DNA of 64,000 nucleotides from contig OY725503.1 in NCBI GenBank assembly GCA_963281255.1, forward strand, positions 558,001 to 622,000, in the 5' to 3' direction. Both the position numbers and the translations under genes were made by a program. Shown piece by piece: positions 46,901-56,105 of this stretch (position 1 is the first letter of the stretch; every line of letters starts with the position of its first letter). The stretch comes from Aphrocallistes beatrix (Eukaryota > Porifera > Hexactinellida > Sceptrulophora > Aphrocallistidae). The notes beneath the pieces were generated by a model that saw only the letters and a program-made list of their open reading frames with translations, ran no database searches and had not been told where the DNA came from.

Positions 46901-49900
46901 AATTGCGAAACATATGGAAATACTTACTCTTGTTCCTGTAACGCGGGTTTCTCTCTCTACACGGACAATAGGAGATGTGTAGGTAAGGAGATGGACTTCA
47001 TTTATAACTGTAGAATGCCCAGCATTTATATGGCTTGAGTTGCATAGAAAATGGCTGGGAGACATCCGCGATATCGGGGACACTGTGTCCCCAGTGGGAA
47101 TTCTACAGTTAACCATTTTGTATTGAGATATTGTATGTTACCTACCTATATGTAATTAACTGTCACAATACTATGTATCTATTCGCAGACAGTTTTATAG
47201 TCGCCGCCATTTCTATTTCTATTAACTTATGTTACGCCGTGTAGATGTGAACGAATGCTCTTCAAACCCGTGTCCTTCTAGTTTTGAATGCACAAACAAT
47301 CTCGGTTCATACACGTGTTCTTGTCCTTCGGGATTCGTAGAGTCAGGAAACCAATGTAACGGTTAGTCTCAATCTTCAATATTGAAAATCTGCTTTAAAT
47401 CCATTTGATTGTATTAACATTTGTCTATTCCAGATATCAACGAGTGCAATCAGAACATTTGCGATCAAACTTGCACAAATACAGCTGGAAGCTTCACGTG
47501 TAGCTGTAGAGATAGATTCGAACTCTACTCGCACGACTCCGCTTCTTGCTTCCGTGAGTCAATAATTAATGCAGTATTTTCAACTTTTTTGGCTGTGGAC
47601 TTCTGGACTTCCCATAGCAATTATTCCTATATTCTGTGGACCCCTCCTATTAACTGTAATACAACATTTCGAATCCTGTGTACCCCTTGATATCTTCTGT
47701 GGACCACTAAGGGGTCCATGGACCCCAGGTTGGAAACCACAGGATTAATGTTATCAAAAATAAATAAGTGACTATCAACTCTCCTGCTAGTTCGTGGCTG
47801 TAGTCCTGGTTCTGAAGGTTGTCCCTGCGAGAGAAGAAATGGAGTTTGTAGCTGTCACACAGGTTATGCAATCGGGAATGGTGGAATATTCTGTCAAGGT
47901 AAATACTTGCTTTAGAGACATTCATTAGTTTATTTATTTATTTCTAATTCTAATTTCGTAGATGTCGATGAGTGTGCAGTGAGTAACGGAGGCTGTGCCC
48001 TGAGATGTGTTAACTCGATTGGATCGTACACTTGTGCCTGTCCAGTGGGTCAGGTTCATTCTCAAGCTAGCAACGCTTGTGTTGGTAAGCTATGTAAAAA
48101 GGATGGAGATACTATGAGCTGAATATTTTAAAATGATTAAGCAGAGAGAATCTTATTAACCGAATTAATAAGCGCGAAAAAATGCAAACTACAAATATAT
48201 TTTATTTGGGATCTGTTTTCTGATCTTTATTTTATTAAAAAAACACACCAAAATCTCAGAATAAGTCTTATCGAAGTTCTTACCATTTCAGATGAAGATG
48301 AGTGCACTACTGGAACACATCTCTGTGAACATGGCTGTATCAATACAGATGGGAGCTACTATTGCGTGTGTCTACCTGGTTACGAGATATCTGACCGTTA
48401 TAGTTGTACAGGTATAACTCTCTCTCATCTATAACCACTATTATATGCAAACACATTGATACGTATTATACTATAGATATCAATGAGTGCAGTTCTGTTT
48501 CTTGCGGACGTTACGAGTCCTGTGTGAATACGGAAGGATCATATTCATGTGAATGCCAGTCAGGTTTCTTCAGAAATCAGAGGAATGGCAACTGTGATGG
48601 TGAATTAGTATTATAGTAAGCTTAGCTACAGTCAGAGTCGCTTATTATGAATCCACTTAATACAAACATTCGTTTATTATGAACTAACCTCCTGGTCTCA
48701 ATTTCATTTTTTAGATAGGATTTGTATTGAACCAAGTTCGCTTAATATGAAGTATCTCTATTATGAACAGATTTTTTAGTCCCCTGGTGGTTCACAATAA
48801 GCGACCCTGACTGCACTTAGTTTTGCAGCTAGCAGTGTTGTTCCCACATCCTACCATACTAACCAAGTGTTAGGTATGATAACAAATCTACTATTTTCTT
48901 TTATAGATTTAGACGAGTGTAGTCAAGGCACAGATCAGTGCAGTCAGATATGCTTCAATACCATTGGTTCTTACTTATGCTATTGTAACGAGGGTTATCG
49001 GAGAAGCTCATCAACTGAATGTCAAGGTAACTGTTTGATAGACTCCTTCATATGATTTATCGTTAATTGTTGTACTACTGAAATGGTCTCCATGAACAAA
49101 ATGCATTTGAACAAACTTATTTACAAAACTGAATTGGTAATAGTTGCACTGAATAGAAACGGATCTTTTTGATGGGCTACTTATTTTTGCAAATCCTCGG
49201 ATTCTTTATCATCATCGAGTACAATAAGTTAATTGTAATCTCTCTCTTAGATATAGATGAGTGTAGCATTCGTTTTTGGTATGATTGCTTAGATCACCAA
49301 TACTGTATTAATTCAATCGGATCTTACACCTGTCAATGTGTTTACGGATACAGAAAAAACTTGGATACGGGAGCTTGTCAAGGTATGTTAATTAAGATGG
49401 CTTGGGTTTTTTTCTATTTATAGTAAATACCCCAAATTTTTATGGCTTCCCCGCCCAAAATGGCTTAAATGGGAAATGACGCGACACATTCCAGGGGCAA
49501 CGGAGGGTAACCTGGTAGCATAAAAATCTCCAAAATATGAGTCAAATCTACTAGAGAGTGTACTCCCCAATAAATAGTATTGTATTTGTTACAGCATAGA
49601 GTTACTATTAACATTCTCATACTTAGATATTGACGAGTGCACTGAAGGAACTCATCTGTGTACTCAAAACTGTATTAATGAAGTTGGGAGTTATCGCTGT
49701 GGGTGTAACGAGGGATATGTTGCCAGTGGTACTTATGAATGTACAGGTAGGTCATCTCACCTCTAACTCTGAACAGACATTAGAATTGTAGACAAGTGGA
49801 GCTAGGAAATTTATACCAGTCATAGATTCAGATTTTTTGAGGGAGCGGAACAGGTGTGGACACGATTTTAAAAGTGGATCAGGGGGGGAGAAACCATGTT

Positions 49901-52900
49901 TATGAGCGAATCCCTCAAATGATTATCTCCAAATTATTTATTTCTTCTATAGATGTCAATGAGTGCAGTTCTCCCATCACTAACCCATGTAGTGAGAGAC
50001 AGAAGTGTCTCAATCTAAGAGGTGGTTACTTCTGCTACTGCCGTTCGGGATATCTTACTATCGACAATGAATGCGTTGGTTAGTTATTAATTAATACCGC
50101 AGAAAATGTTGTTGTTTGTGTTGTTATGTTTACATTTGTGATTAGATATTGACGAGTGCACTGAAGGAACTCATCTGTGTGCTCAAAACTGTATTAACGA
50201 AGTTGGGAGTTATCGCTGTGGGTGTAACGAGGGATATGTTGCCAGTGGAACTTATGAATGTACAGGTAGGTCATCTCACCTCTAACTCTGAACAAACATT
50301 ATAATTGTAGACAAGTGGAGCTAGGAAATTTATACCAGTCATAGATTCAGATTTTTTGAGGGAGCGAAACAGGTGTGGACACAATTTAAAAAGTGGATCA
50401 GGGGGAGAGAAACCATGTTTATGAGCGAATCCCTCAAACGATTATCTCCAAATTATTTATTTCTTCTATAGATGTCAATGAGTGCAGTTCTCCCATCACT
50501 AACCCATGTAGTGAGAGACAGAAGTGTCTCAATCTAAGAGGCGGTTACTTCTGCTACTGCCGTTCGGGATATCTTACTATCGACAATGAATGCGTTGGTT
50601 GGTTATTAATTAATACCGCAGAAAATGTTGTTGTTTGTGTTGTTATGTTTACATTTGTGATTAGATATTGACGAGTGCACTGAAGGAACTCATCTGTGTG
50701 CTCAAAACTGTATTAACGAAGTTGGGAGTTATCGCTGTGGGTGTAACGAGGGATATGTTGCCAGTGGAACTTATGAATGTACAGGTAGGTCATCTCAACT
50801 CTAACTCTGAACAGACATTAGAATTGTAGACACGTGGAGCTAGGAAATTTATACCAGTCATAGATTCAGATTTTTTGAGGGAGTGAGACAGGTGTGGACA
50901 CAATTTTAAAAGTAGATCAGGGGGGGAGAAACCATGTTTATGAACCAAAAGTCTAAAAAGATAGAAGTTCCCTCCTGGAAATCCCTCAAATGATCATCTC
51001 CAAATTATTTATTTCTTCTATAGATTTCAATGAGTGCAGTTCTCCCAGCACTAACCCATGTAGTGAGAGACAGAAGTGTCTCAATCTAAGAGGCGGTTAC
51101 TACTGCTACTGCCGTTCGGGATTTCTTACTATCGACAATGAATGCGTTGGTTAGTTATTACAGGGCTGGGGTTGGTTTACCGATTCTAGGGTTCGGTTAT
51201 TTTGGTTTCCTCCAGGGCTGTTAACCGGTTAACCAATGTCAATACTAATTGGTTGAAATTTGGATTTTGAACAAATCTTTAACCTGATATTGAAAGATTT
51301 AGAAATTTTCTATCATATCGAAATAAACTATATGGTTAGAAAATTGAAATTATATTGTATTATCAAATTTTTAGAAGTAATATTTTAGAATCTCCGTAGA
51401 AAAACAATGAAACTAGTGTAAATATTTCAAAAATAAAGCAGATCGGCTAACCGATCTAAGATTTCCTTAACCGTTAACCAAGATTGATGGCGGTTAGCCG
51501 AATCCAGCCTTGGTTATTAATATATGCCGCAGAAAAATGTTGTTGTTTGTGTTGTTATGTTTACATTTGTGGTTAGATGTTGATGAGTGTCTGCGAGGGC
51601 TGTGTGATCAGAACTGTGAGAATACAGTTGGATCGTATAGATGCTCTTGTGACAGCGGATTCAGCTTGTATAGAGACCGCAGATCTTGTTCCAGTAAGTA
51701 CTCGTGTAGCTTGTGAATAAACAAACAAACAAACAAACAAACAAACAAACAAACACAACAATCAAGATTTAATCATATGGATTAGCTAATATTTAAATAC
51801 TTACTTTTGTCATAGAGCCAGACTGTGTGGCCGGGACAGCAGGATGCAGGTGTATCTACTCTGGGTTTGACTGTAACTGTGTGGATGGATACAAGCTTGG
51901 AAAGGCGGGAGTATTCTGTCAGGGTAAGCTGAAGATCTACAATCTTAGGAACTAAAATCCTCAAATGAGAAATTCTATCGTTTTTAAAAATAAAATTCCT
52001 TAGTAACACTTCATCCTTTGCATTTTTTTTCTCTCTAAAGTTCTTTTTTTGAGAAATATTTGTTTACAGACATCGATGAATGTGAGATAAACAACGGAGG
52101 TTGTTCTCACAGCTGTTCTAACACGCCCGGATCCTTCCAATGCTCCTGTCCCACCGGACTGGAACTCTCCTGGAATGCTAAGACTTGCATTCGTAAGTAA
52201 CTATATTCGATATTTCATCTAATTTTATATATACTACTAAGTACGTATGTATATTTTATATGTTTTCTGCTTTGCAATATTTAGTTGTACTCTCGAATTG
52301 TTTGAGTTTTTAACATTAATAATTCAATTTTTTACACGAAATATGAATGAATGAAAGTTATTTCCATCGTTTAACACTGTAAATAGACTCAATACTTGTA
52401 ACAACATATTATTATTATTTACATTATTCTGATATTATAACTACAAACTAAACATCTGATTAAAAGTTATACAAGTATTCTCTAAAGCAGTTTGTAATAA
52501 TAATATTTCACAACTTTTCCCAATCTCTATCCTTACCTTGTATCTTTGTTAGAGATAACAACTTGTTCCGAGTTCAATGGAGGCTGTGAGCAGATTTGTG
52601 AGGAGACGCCAACCCCTGGAGTTAGATGTCTCTGTGAAGAGGACTATGTTCTCTCTGACGATAGGAAATCTTGTGAAGGTACTTCACACATTCTGACATT
52701 ACAAATGCATTATCGTTAATTCCTCATTGAATTAGTGTTAGCATTTCACTGATCTGAACGTTGCTGTGTTGATTGATTTGCATCATTAGTTCGTACAGCG
52801 TGTCATGCTAACGGAGTCTGTCATCACATCTGTACGGAAGTAGACGCGAGAGCTCAGTGTAGCTGTAGAGACTACTACCAGCTAGCTGCAGACCAAACCT

Positions 52901-55900
52901 CTTGCTCTCGTAAGTCAGAATTGAAACTTAGTTTTCATGACCAGAATGCATGGCCACCAATTACAGTACACCCTCGCTAATCCGAACACTTCATCCTTAA
53001 AATCCGAACACCCAAAATATAATATTATTCGCCTCTATGCTTTGAATAAACGTTTATAAACTTAAATCTATCAAAAAGATTGAGAAACCTCGTTAAACAA
53101 GCAATCATAGCGAAATAATATCCTTCATATTCTAACAATACAAATTTATTACAATTAATGCCCCATTGAATTAGTGTTATTTCACTAATCGGAACAAATT
53201 CACTAATCCGAACGATTTTTCGATCATTGGAAAACAGAGCTGTTCGGATTAGCGAGAGTGTACTGTATTATTGATAATAAGTTATATGTCATTTCATTAT
53301 TGCATCTTTCTAATGATATTGTCTCATTAACTCCATCAATCTGTAGGCAATTTCTACTGCACAGATTCCAGGATATGTGGACAGTTTTGTAACACCTCAA
53401 CTAACACCTGTGCCTGCAAGGAAGGGTTTGGACTCAGAAATGATGGACAACTTTGTGAAGGTATCCCAGTTTCATTCTTAATGTTGTTGCAGAGTTGCAC
53501 GCGGGCCGGCCCGGTCCGCAGGCCCGCGGACTGCGAGCCGACTTTTCTTATCGGCCCGCGGGCCGTGCGGGACGAATATAATAGTTTGTGGGCTCCGCGG
53601 CCGGAAATCTTGGCAGGACTCCCCGAGATGGCAACCGAGACAATGTTTTTAATTGTCACGAGGTACCAATTAAGGAAATACTTACGTAAATGGAACTTTG
53701 TTAGTTCCACTTATTTGTGTTTGCAAAAACCCTAAGTGTCTCTATAGTTAGTGACTTACAAAGCGGACCAAAAATATTTATGCTGGCTTCTTGCGGGCCG
53801 AATAATTTAGTTGCGGGCCGCGGTTACAAATTTCAGCCCGCGTGTAACTCTGTGTTGTTGTAGTTGATATCTACATTGATGAAATACTTAGTATTTTTAA
53901 CATTTGTTGTGTGTTAGATATCGATGAGTGTGCGTTTCCTCACTTATCCAATTGTTCCAACTCCTGTGTCAACACAGACGGATCCTATGTCTGCACCTGT
54001 CCTCAAGGATTTTGGATCGGATCGGACGGAAAGACTTGTAGAGGTGAGGCAGTATTACTTATATTAGTCCAATGTCTAATCCACTAACACATCTGTTCAG
54101 TAATAAGTTAATTAAACCCTTAAATTAGCTGGGGTCATTTCTATTTATAGCAAAGACCCACACTTCTAAGGTTTCCCCGCCCAAAATGACTTAACCGGAA
54201 ATGAGTTAACAAAAATCTAGTGCCATTTAAGAGTTATTAAAAAAACACTTTGTGTTTCTAGAGTCTCCCTGCGAGCGCCTGGAGTTACTCAATCTAGCCT
54301 ATCTTAGGAATTTGTTCACTTAATATAAATATTGCAAATAAAAGTTCACAAATATTTTTCATATAGCTTGGAAAATAAATATTCGAACTCTACACCCCTG
54401 AAAACGTCTTTTTTTGCAGAGGTGTGAAAATTTCGCTTAGATCTTCGAACTTAATCATAGATTCATCATTTGACACCTACATGCCAATTTTCGTATCTCT
54501 ATGACTTTCCAATTCTTCAATCAATTCGGACAAACAAACAAACAAACAAACAAACAAAATCCTAGCGTTTTAATATATAAGATCGTTGAATACTGAGCTG
54601 AGTTGTGAATTTAGTTTTGTATTTGCAGGAATGCTTAAAGTATTTAAGTCTCAAAAAATGAAATTGAGTCTTATGAATTTATTTCCATTTTCTAGAGAAT
54701 TCAGTTGGGTGTGGGGGGAACAATTTCTCTGACACCTATGGGTCTCTCCCCTATCTTAATGGTCCCTATCCAATGCAGTGTGTCTGGAGTATCACAGTCC
54801 CCCAGAATGAGCTCGCTGTGTTCCGCATATACTACATCGCCTTTGGTCGACATGATGCTTGTACGGGGGTCAGTATAGAGGTATGGGATCCACGACTCCC
54901 TAACAACACTCGAGTGGGAAAACAATGTAGTGGAGCGTATGAGAATTATTTCACTGCTGCTGGGAATAAGTTGGAGATTAGGATCGATATTGAGAGGGAT
55001 TATAGGCTTTACTATCAGTTCTTCTATTTTGGAGCCAATAATAGTAAGTTTTAATATCGTAGATGAGTAGTTTAAAAGTTGGCCATTATATAATGGATAA
55101 CCTGGAAATTAAAATCATTTTCATGCTTCAAGGCATCTCTTGTGTTTCTAGTATTTTAAAATGCTTGGAATTTTTATTTCTTTTCACAGTTAAAACATCA
55201 AATCAGTTTTTATGTAAAATACCTGGAAAATTTCAGATACAGTCGACTCCGCTTAATAGGGTCACTTTTGGAGGGACCGAAATAGCTCTCACACATAGAA
55301 GCTAATTCAAAATATTTTCGGTTAATAGGGTTCTCCGCTTAATCGGGGCAAAATGTCCTCTGACCGATGTGACTCTATTAAGCGGAGTCAACTATAGTAT
55401 TTTAAAATGCTTGGAATTTTTATTCGAACTTTTCACAGTTAAAACGTCAAATCAGAACAGTCGACTCCGCTTAACAGGGTCACATCGGTCAGAGGATATT
55501 TCTCCCCGATTAAGCGGAGAATCCTATTAACCGAAAATAGTTTTGTATTAACTTCTATGTGTGAGAACTATTCCGGTCCTGCCCAAAGTGGACCGATTAA
55601 GCGGTTTACCCGATTAAACAGTGGCCCTATTAAGCGGAGTCGACTGTATTATGTAAAATGCCTGAAACTTTCAGGTATTTTACATAATAACTGATTTGAC
55701 GTTTACACGTATCTTACCGATCAATGCTATTTCTCAACAGACAATCTATTCGGATCTTCGACTTGTGGTCAGAGCATCAGTGTGGGTCGAAACTTCACCT
55801 CACCCAATTTCCCCCTTTCCTACAACTCCAATTCCGACTGCAGCGTTTACATCACGAGTTCCATAGCACCCTTCTACCTGAAGTTTCACTACCTCAACCT

Positions 55901-56105
55901 AGAATGGAGTGAGGACTGTGAGAGAGACTCTATTACCATCAGAGATGTGCATAGCTATAATTCTTTCACGCGTCCACTCGCGAAATTGTGTGGCAACAAA
56001 GTGCCAGAACCAATCCGGAGTGAAACGAGATTCATCTCCTTAGTCTTCCAATCTGATTCTTCTGTCCAGAGAGGTGGATTCTATGCGACCACCTACATAT
56101 ATTAG
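36808..56105 (+). CDS. Secreted astacin metalloprotease with CUB, 24 EGF-type exons and two terminal CUB domains
   Basis: 33 coding exons placed with consistent phases, about 1,635 residues. Order: signal peptide, prodomain, astacin protease, CUB1, 24 EGF-type modules, CUB2, CUB3, stop. Tolloid/BMP1 proteases have the same module types, but in the order astacin, CUB, CUB, EGF, CUB, EGF, CUB, CUB; a run of 24 EGF modules between CUBs is not that plan. Expected to be secreted and Ca-dependent, processing matrix or growth-factor-binding proteins. All introns appear GT-AG except one GC-AG at 37772. Two single-exon genes on the same strand lie in introns (41545-42618 and 45088-46338). Confidence 0.85.
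37038..37190. mobile_element. PogoA MITE
   Basis: Ends CAGTCGACTCTGCTTAATAG and GGAGTGGACTG, TA flanks. First astacin-gene intron. Confidence 0.8.
37375..37545. mobile_element. PogoA MITE
   Basis: Inverted relative to 37038-37190; ends CAGTCGACTCCGCTTAATAG and GAATCGACTG, TA flanks. Same intron. Confidence 0.8.
37815..37940 (-). mobile_element. Family J repeat with clear inverted ends
   Basis: atcccttcaatgacctgggg at the left and tcaatgaagggtttt at the right are inverted repeats. Core as in other J copies. Lies in the GC-AG intron. Confidence 0.7.
38155..38243 (-). mobile_element. Family J repeat
   Basis: ctatttatagtaaatatccc, ccccgcccaaatggctt, ccggaaatgacgcgg. Astacin-gene intron. Confidence 0.65.
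38271..38624 (-). CDS. Unidentified open frame in an astacin-gene intron
   Basis: 117 codons on the opposite strand to the host gene, inside intron 38100-39554. The translation has no recognisable motif and is of ordinary composition, with Phe/His/Tyr-rich middle ([10 protein letters not shown]). Could be a chance frame or a remnant. Low confidence. Confidence 0.15.
   Translation of the reverse strand: MMEVYLGRFSHTVEMGFFHRICKHCFIISSNSITKSIFVAYTMKSIGQKKETSTLFSALLSVNFAANKFNDSEDIYLDIFELLHSFEVDHHYYVDNKLNLRMDVKHEDRIPMLVANQ
39751..39920. mobile_element. PogoB MITE
   Basis: CAGGTGACTCCGCTTAATCG to GGAGGTGACTAG, TA flanks. Between protease exons 4 and 5. Confidence 0.75.
41545..42618 (+). CDS. RBM34/Nop12-like nucleolar RNA-binding protein, single exon, nested
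   Basis: 357 residues with two RRM domains and a Lys-rich tail. RRM1 spans about residues 76-165: RNP2 is [12 protein letters not shown], and the RNP1 position is GYVVF after the insertion [11 protein letters not shown]. That insertion plus the K.P.H motif are typical of RBM34. RRM2 spans about 177-255: RNP2 [14 protein letters not shown]1 KNFGFVTF. The tail from about residue 256 is a run of basic clusters, like nucleolar localisation tails. Nop12/RBM34 proteins work in large-subunit pre-rRNA processing. An AATAAA lies at 42691. The whole frame lies in a 1.75-kb intron of the astacin gene, on the same strand, about 110 bp before the next exon. Confidence 0.82.
   Translation: MCPMSVLEISSKFAMSELSKHFTNSSTTSPIFETFSLPKAKRHKSQIVISKEDNNTDKDSEFDQADTTKTDRSDQDKCTVYVGNLPTDYTNKKLKKLFKDIGEVKSVRIRAVSTSKAKVPAHMVLKNRITSVNSLYGYVVFSDIKHTKTAVEKLNGCLIDNHHITVDSCDKTQKDSKSTVFVTNLHSNVAEEGLREFFSECGAITKVHIVSDRVTGSSKNFGFVTFQEKSGLVLALKKQGEELEGRNVVVRKANPKHQKLEGSKRTIHKTPKGVVKSKKHFSSKNQHKNKEKFASVTKSKFTEKRNREPKKPKKNKLTQTGNSKAFKKLKKNSKKHSKIVRNPLLPKKPRSKSKAKT
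42731..43847 (+). CDS. CUB1 domain split over two exons
   Basis: Exons 42731-42941 and 43660-43847 joined by a phase-2 intron. The first half carries [15 protein letters not shown] and [20 protein letters not shown]; the second carries [16 protein letters not shown] and a final FTGSYS strand. This is the usual CUB order with four Cys. The intron holds two PogoB copies. CUB domains in tolloid proteases select substrates. Preceded by a short Ser/Pro-rich linker. Confidence 0.8.
42972..43122. mobile_element. PogoB MITE
   Basis: CAGTCAACTCCGCTTAATTG to CGAGTCACCTG, TA flanks. CUB1 intron. Confidence 0.75.
43170..43305. mobile_element. PogoB MITE, opposite orientation and left-truncated
   Basis: gatattttgtcccgattaag onward to GCGGAGTTGACTG. 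CUB1 intron, about 50 bp from another copy. Confidence 0.65.
43920..44074. mobile_element. PogoA MITE
   Basis: CAGTCGACTCCGCTTAATAG to GGAGTCGACTG, TA flanks. Before the first EGF exon. Confidence 0.8.
44216..54043 (+). CDS. Array of 24 EGF-type exons, mostly calcium-binding
   Basis: Exon starts-ends: 44216-44338, 46595-46726, 46866-46982, 47245-47361, 47434-47553, 47791-47898, 47962-48084, 48292-48411, 48477-48599, 48907-49026, 49251-49382, 49627-49746, 49953-50078, 50146-50265, 50472-50597, 50665-50784, 51024-51149, 51577-51693, 51816-51923, 52070-52192, 52553-52678, 52790-52909, 53347-53460, 53918-54043. Every one is a multiple of three with phase-1 borders. Most begin D-x-D/N-E-C and keep the Asn and aromatic residues of the Ca-binding and hydroxylation consensus (e.g. 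[12 protein letters not shown]). Exons 6 and 19 are short, lack the Ca motif and pair with each other. Exons 12-17 are three near-identical copies of a two-exon unit. Exons 21-23 are divergent, without the acidic start. Confidence 0.88.
45088..46338 (+). CDS. Serine-carboxypeptidase-like (S10) secreted pseudoenzyme with Pro/His-rich insert, single exon, nested
   Basis: About 416 residues from [18 protein letters not shown], a good signal peptide; an upstream ATG at 45037 is open but would bury it. The N-terminal part follows S10 carboxypeptidases ([31 protein letters not shown]), but the oxyanion GGPG(C)SS is replaced by GDGERSA. The middle (about residues 95-235) is a low-complexity insert of Pro, His, Ser and Cys including a run of 10 His. 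Then [20 protein letters not shown] matches the strand before the nucleophile. At the nucleophile GESYAG reads GGKNFG, so the catalytic Ser is missing. The frame ends before the usual Asp/His region. Probably a non-catalytic binding protein; the His and Cys clusters could bind metal. Confidence 0.7.
   Translation: MEMLRIFILCLTFAIVTSRPVSDTAKKQIIESYNHLFEIQGEKLNLWYFPSQLNSSNAPVIFWFGDGERSALVDVFTQGGPYSIEFTEDNSRPKPHPHPHPHPKPSPCCKCNCPSCPLSDSNYAYSHHKPRPPYCPPCPSASPSSSSATVSTTISFSTTISTSTSTIPPAMPTPIPVPGANPSHKHHHHHHHHHHCCPCPTSSSLPFTSTQQPTPTPSLSLKNKLDSPDSEIESFELEDVYESVTLLSNPFSWTEFAHVVYFDFAAGFARQNSKEIPIQNVISKFCKMHPTLFGRNLYFGGKNFGSNIVASLVENMQYSDFNDMNVKGLVLSLFVPENPEKSEFTEDVEFILNEPRFQKEFGLPSEVWYPEIPESSRQTQFSYELLLKFVQKNIKESSTIVYGRDISLNDLKSLID
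47572..47742. mobile_element. hAT-like element (gtggacccc family)
   Basis: Starts cagtattttcaac, ends ttggaaaccacag. Flanks aattaatg and gattaatg are a 7/8 target duplication. Intron after EGF exon 5. Confidence 0.75.
48629..48813. mobile_element. PogoG MITE
   Basis: CAGTCAGAGTCGCTTATTAT to GCGACCCTGACTG. Intron after EGF exon 9. Confidence 0.75.
49398..49500 (-). mobile_element. Family J repeat
   Basis: tttttctatttatagtaaat, ccccgcccaaaatggctt, gggaaatgacgcgac. Intron after EGF exon 11. Confidence 0.65.
49627..51149 (+). repeat. Tandem triplication of a two-exon EGF unit
   Basis: Unit starts at 49627, 50146 and 50665 (period about 519 bp), each with an EGF exon of 120 bp, an intron, and an EGF exon of 126 bp. 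Introns are as similar as exons. The third copy has about 33 extra intron bases near 50945-50980 and a few amino-acid changes (DFNEC, PST). Confidence 0.95.
51161..51511. mobile_element. hAT-like insertion after the third EGF unit
   Basis: Begins cagggctggggttggttt, ends gaatccagcctt. Flanks agttatta and ggttatta are a 7/8 target duplication. The matching introns after units 1 and 2 lack it and read ttagttattaattaatacc. Internal ggttaacc words. Confidence 0.75.
51716..51755 (+). repeat. (ACAA)n microsatellite
   Basis: About nine aaac units in the intron after EGF exon 18. Confidence 0.95.
52964..53265. mobile_element. TA-target MITE with CAGTACACCCTCGCTAATCC ends
   Basis: 302 bp; right end GCGAGAGTGTACTG is inverted, TA flanks. 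Contains several internal taatccgaac words. Intron after EGF exon 22. Confidence 0.75.
53490..53852. mobile_element. GC-rich hAT-like element with perfect 8-bp target duplication
   Basis: Ends CAGAGTTGCACGCGGGC and GCCCGCGTGTAACTCTG are inverted repeats; the direct repeats TGTTGTTG at 53482-53489 and 53853-53860 are identical. Ends are far richer in G+C than the surroundings. Open frames inside it are not genes. Confidence 0.88.
54113..54245 (-). mobile_element. Family J repeat
   Basis: aaacccttaaattagctggg to ccatttaagagtt with the family core between; nearly the same as 13448-13577. Confidence 0.7.
54420..54600. repeat. Dispersed repeat with (ACAA)n and gttttaatatataagat end
   Basis: Reverse complement of 54480-54545 matches 27660-27738. 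Contains caattcggacaaacaaacaa. Between EGF exon 24 and CUB2. Confidence 0.5.
54696..56105 (+). CDS. CUB2 and CUB3 domains and stop codon
   Basis: Exon 54696-55043 (CUB2: [56 protein letters not shown]) and 55741-56105 (CUB3: [61 protein letters not shown], stop). CUB3 shows the Glu/Asp set of Ca-binding CUBs and the tolloid-like ending DSSVQRGGF. The intron between them holds two PogoA copies. No membrane helix follows, so the product is secreted. Confidence 0.85.
55240..55394. mobile_element. PogoA MITE
   Basis: CAGTCGACTCCGCTTAATAG to GGAGTCAACTAT. CUB2-CUB3 intron; set inside a longer repeated sequence (ttttaaaatgcttggaattt occurs on both sides). Confidence 0.75.
55458..55646. mobile_element. 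PogoA MITE
   Basis: CAGTCGACTCCGCTTAACAG to GGAGTCGACTG. Same intron, opposite orientation to the previous copy; inverted words aaaacgtcaaatcag and ctgatttgacgttt lie outside it. Confidence 0.75.

Noticed and set aside
53354-53735. Open frames across the GC-rich hAT element
   Set aside because: They start and end in repeat sequence and overlap an EGF exon in the wrong frame.
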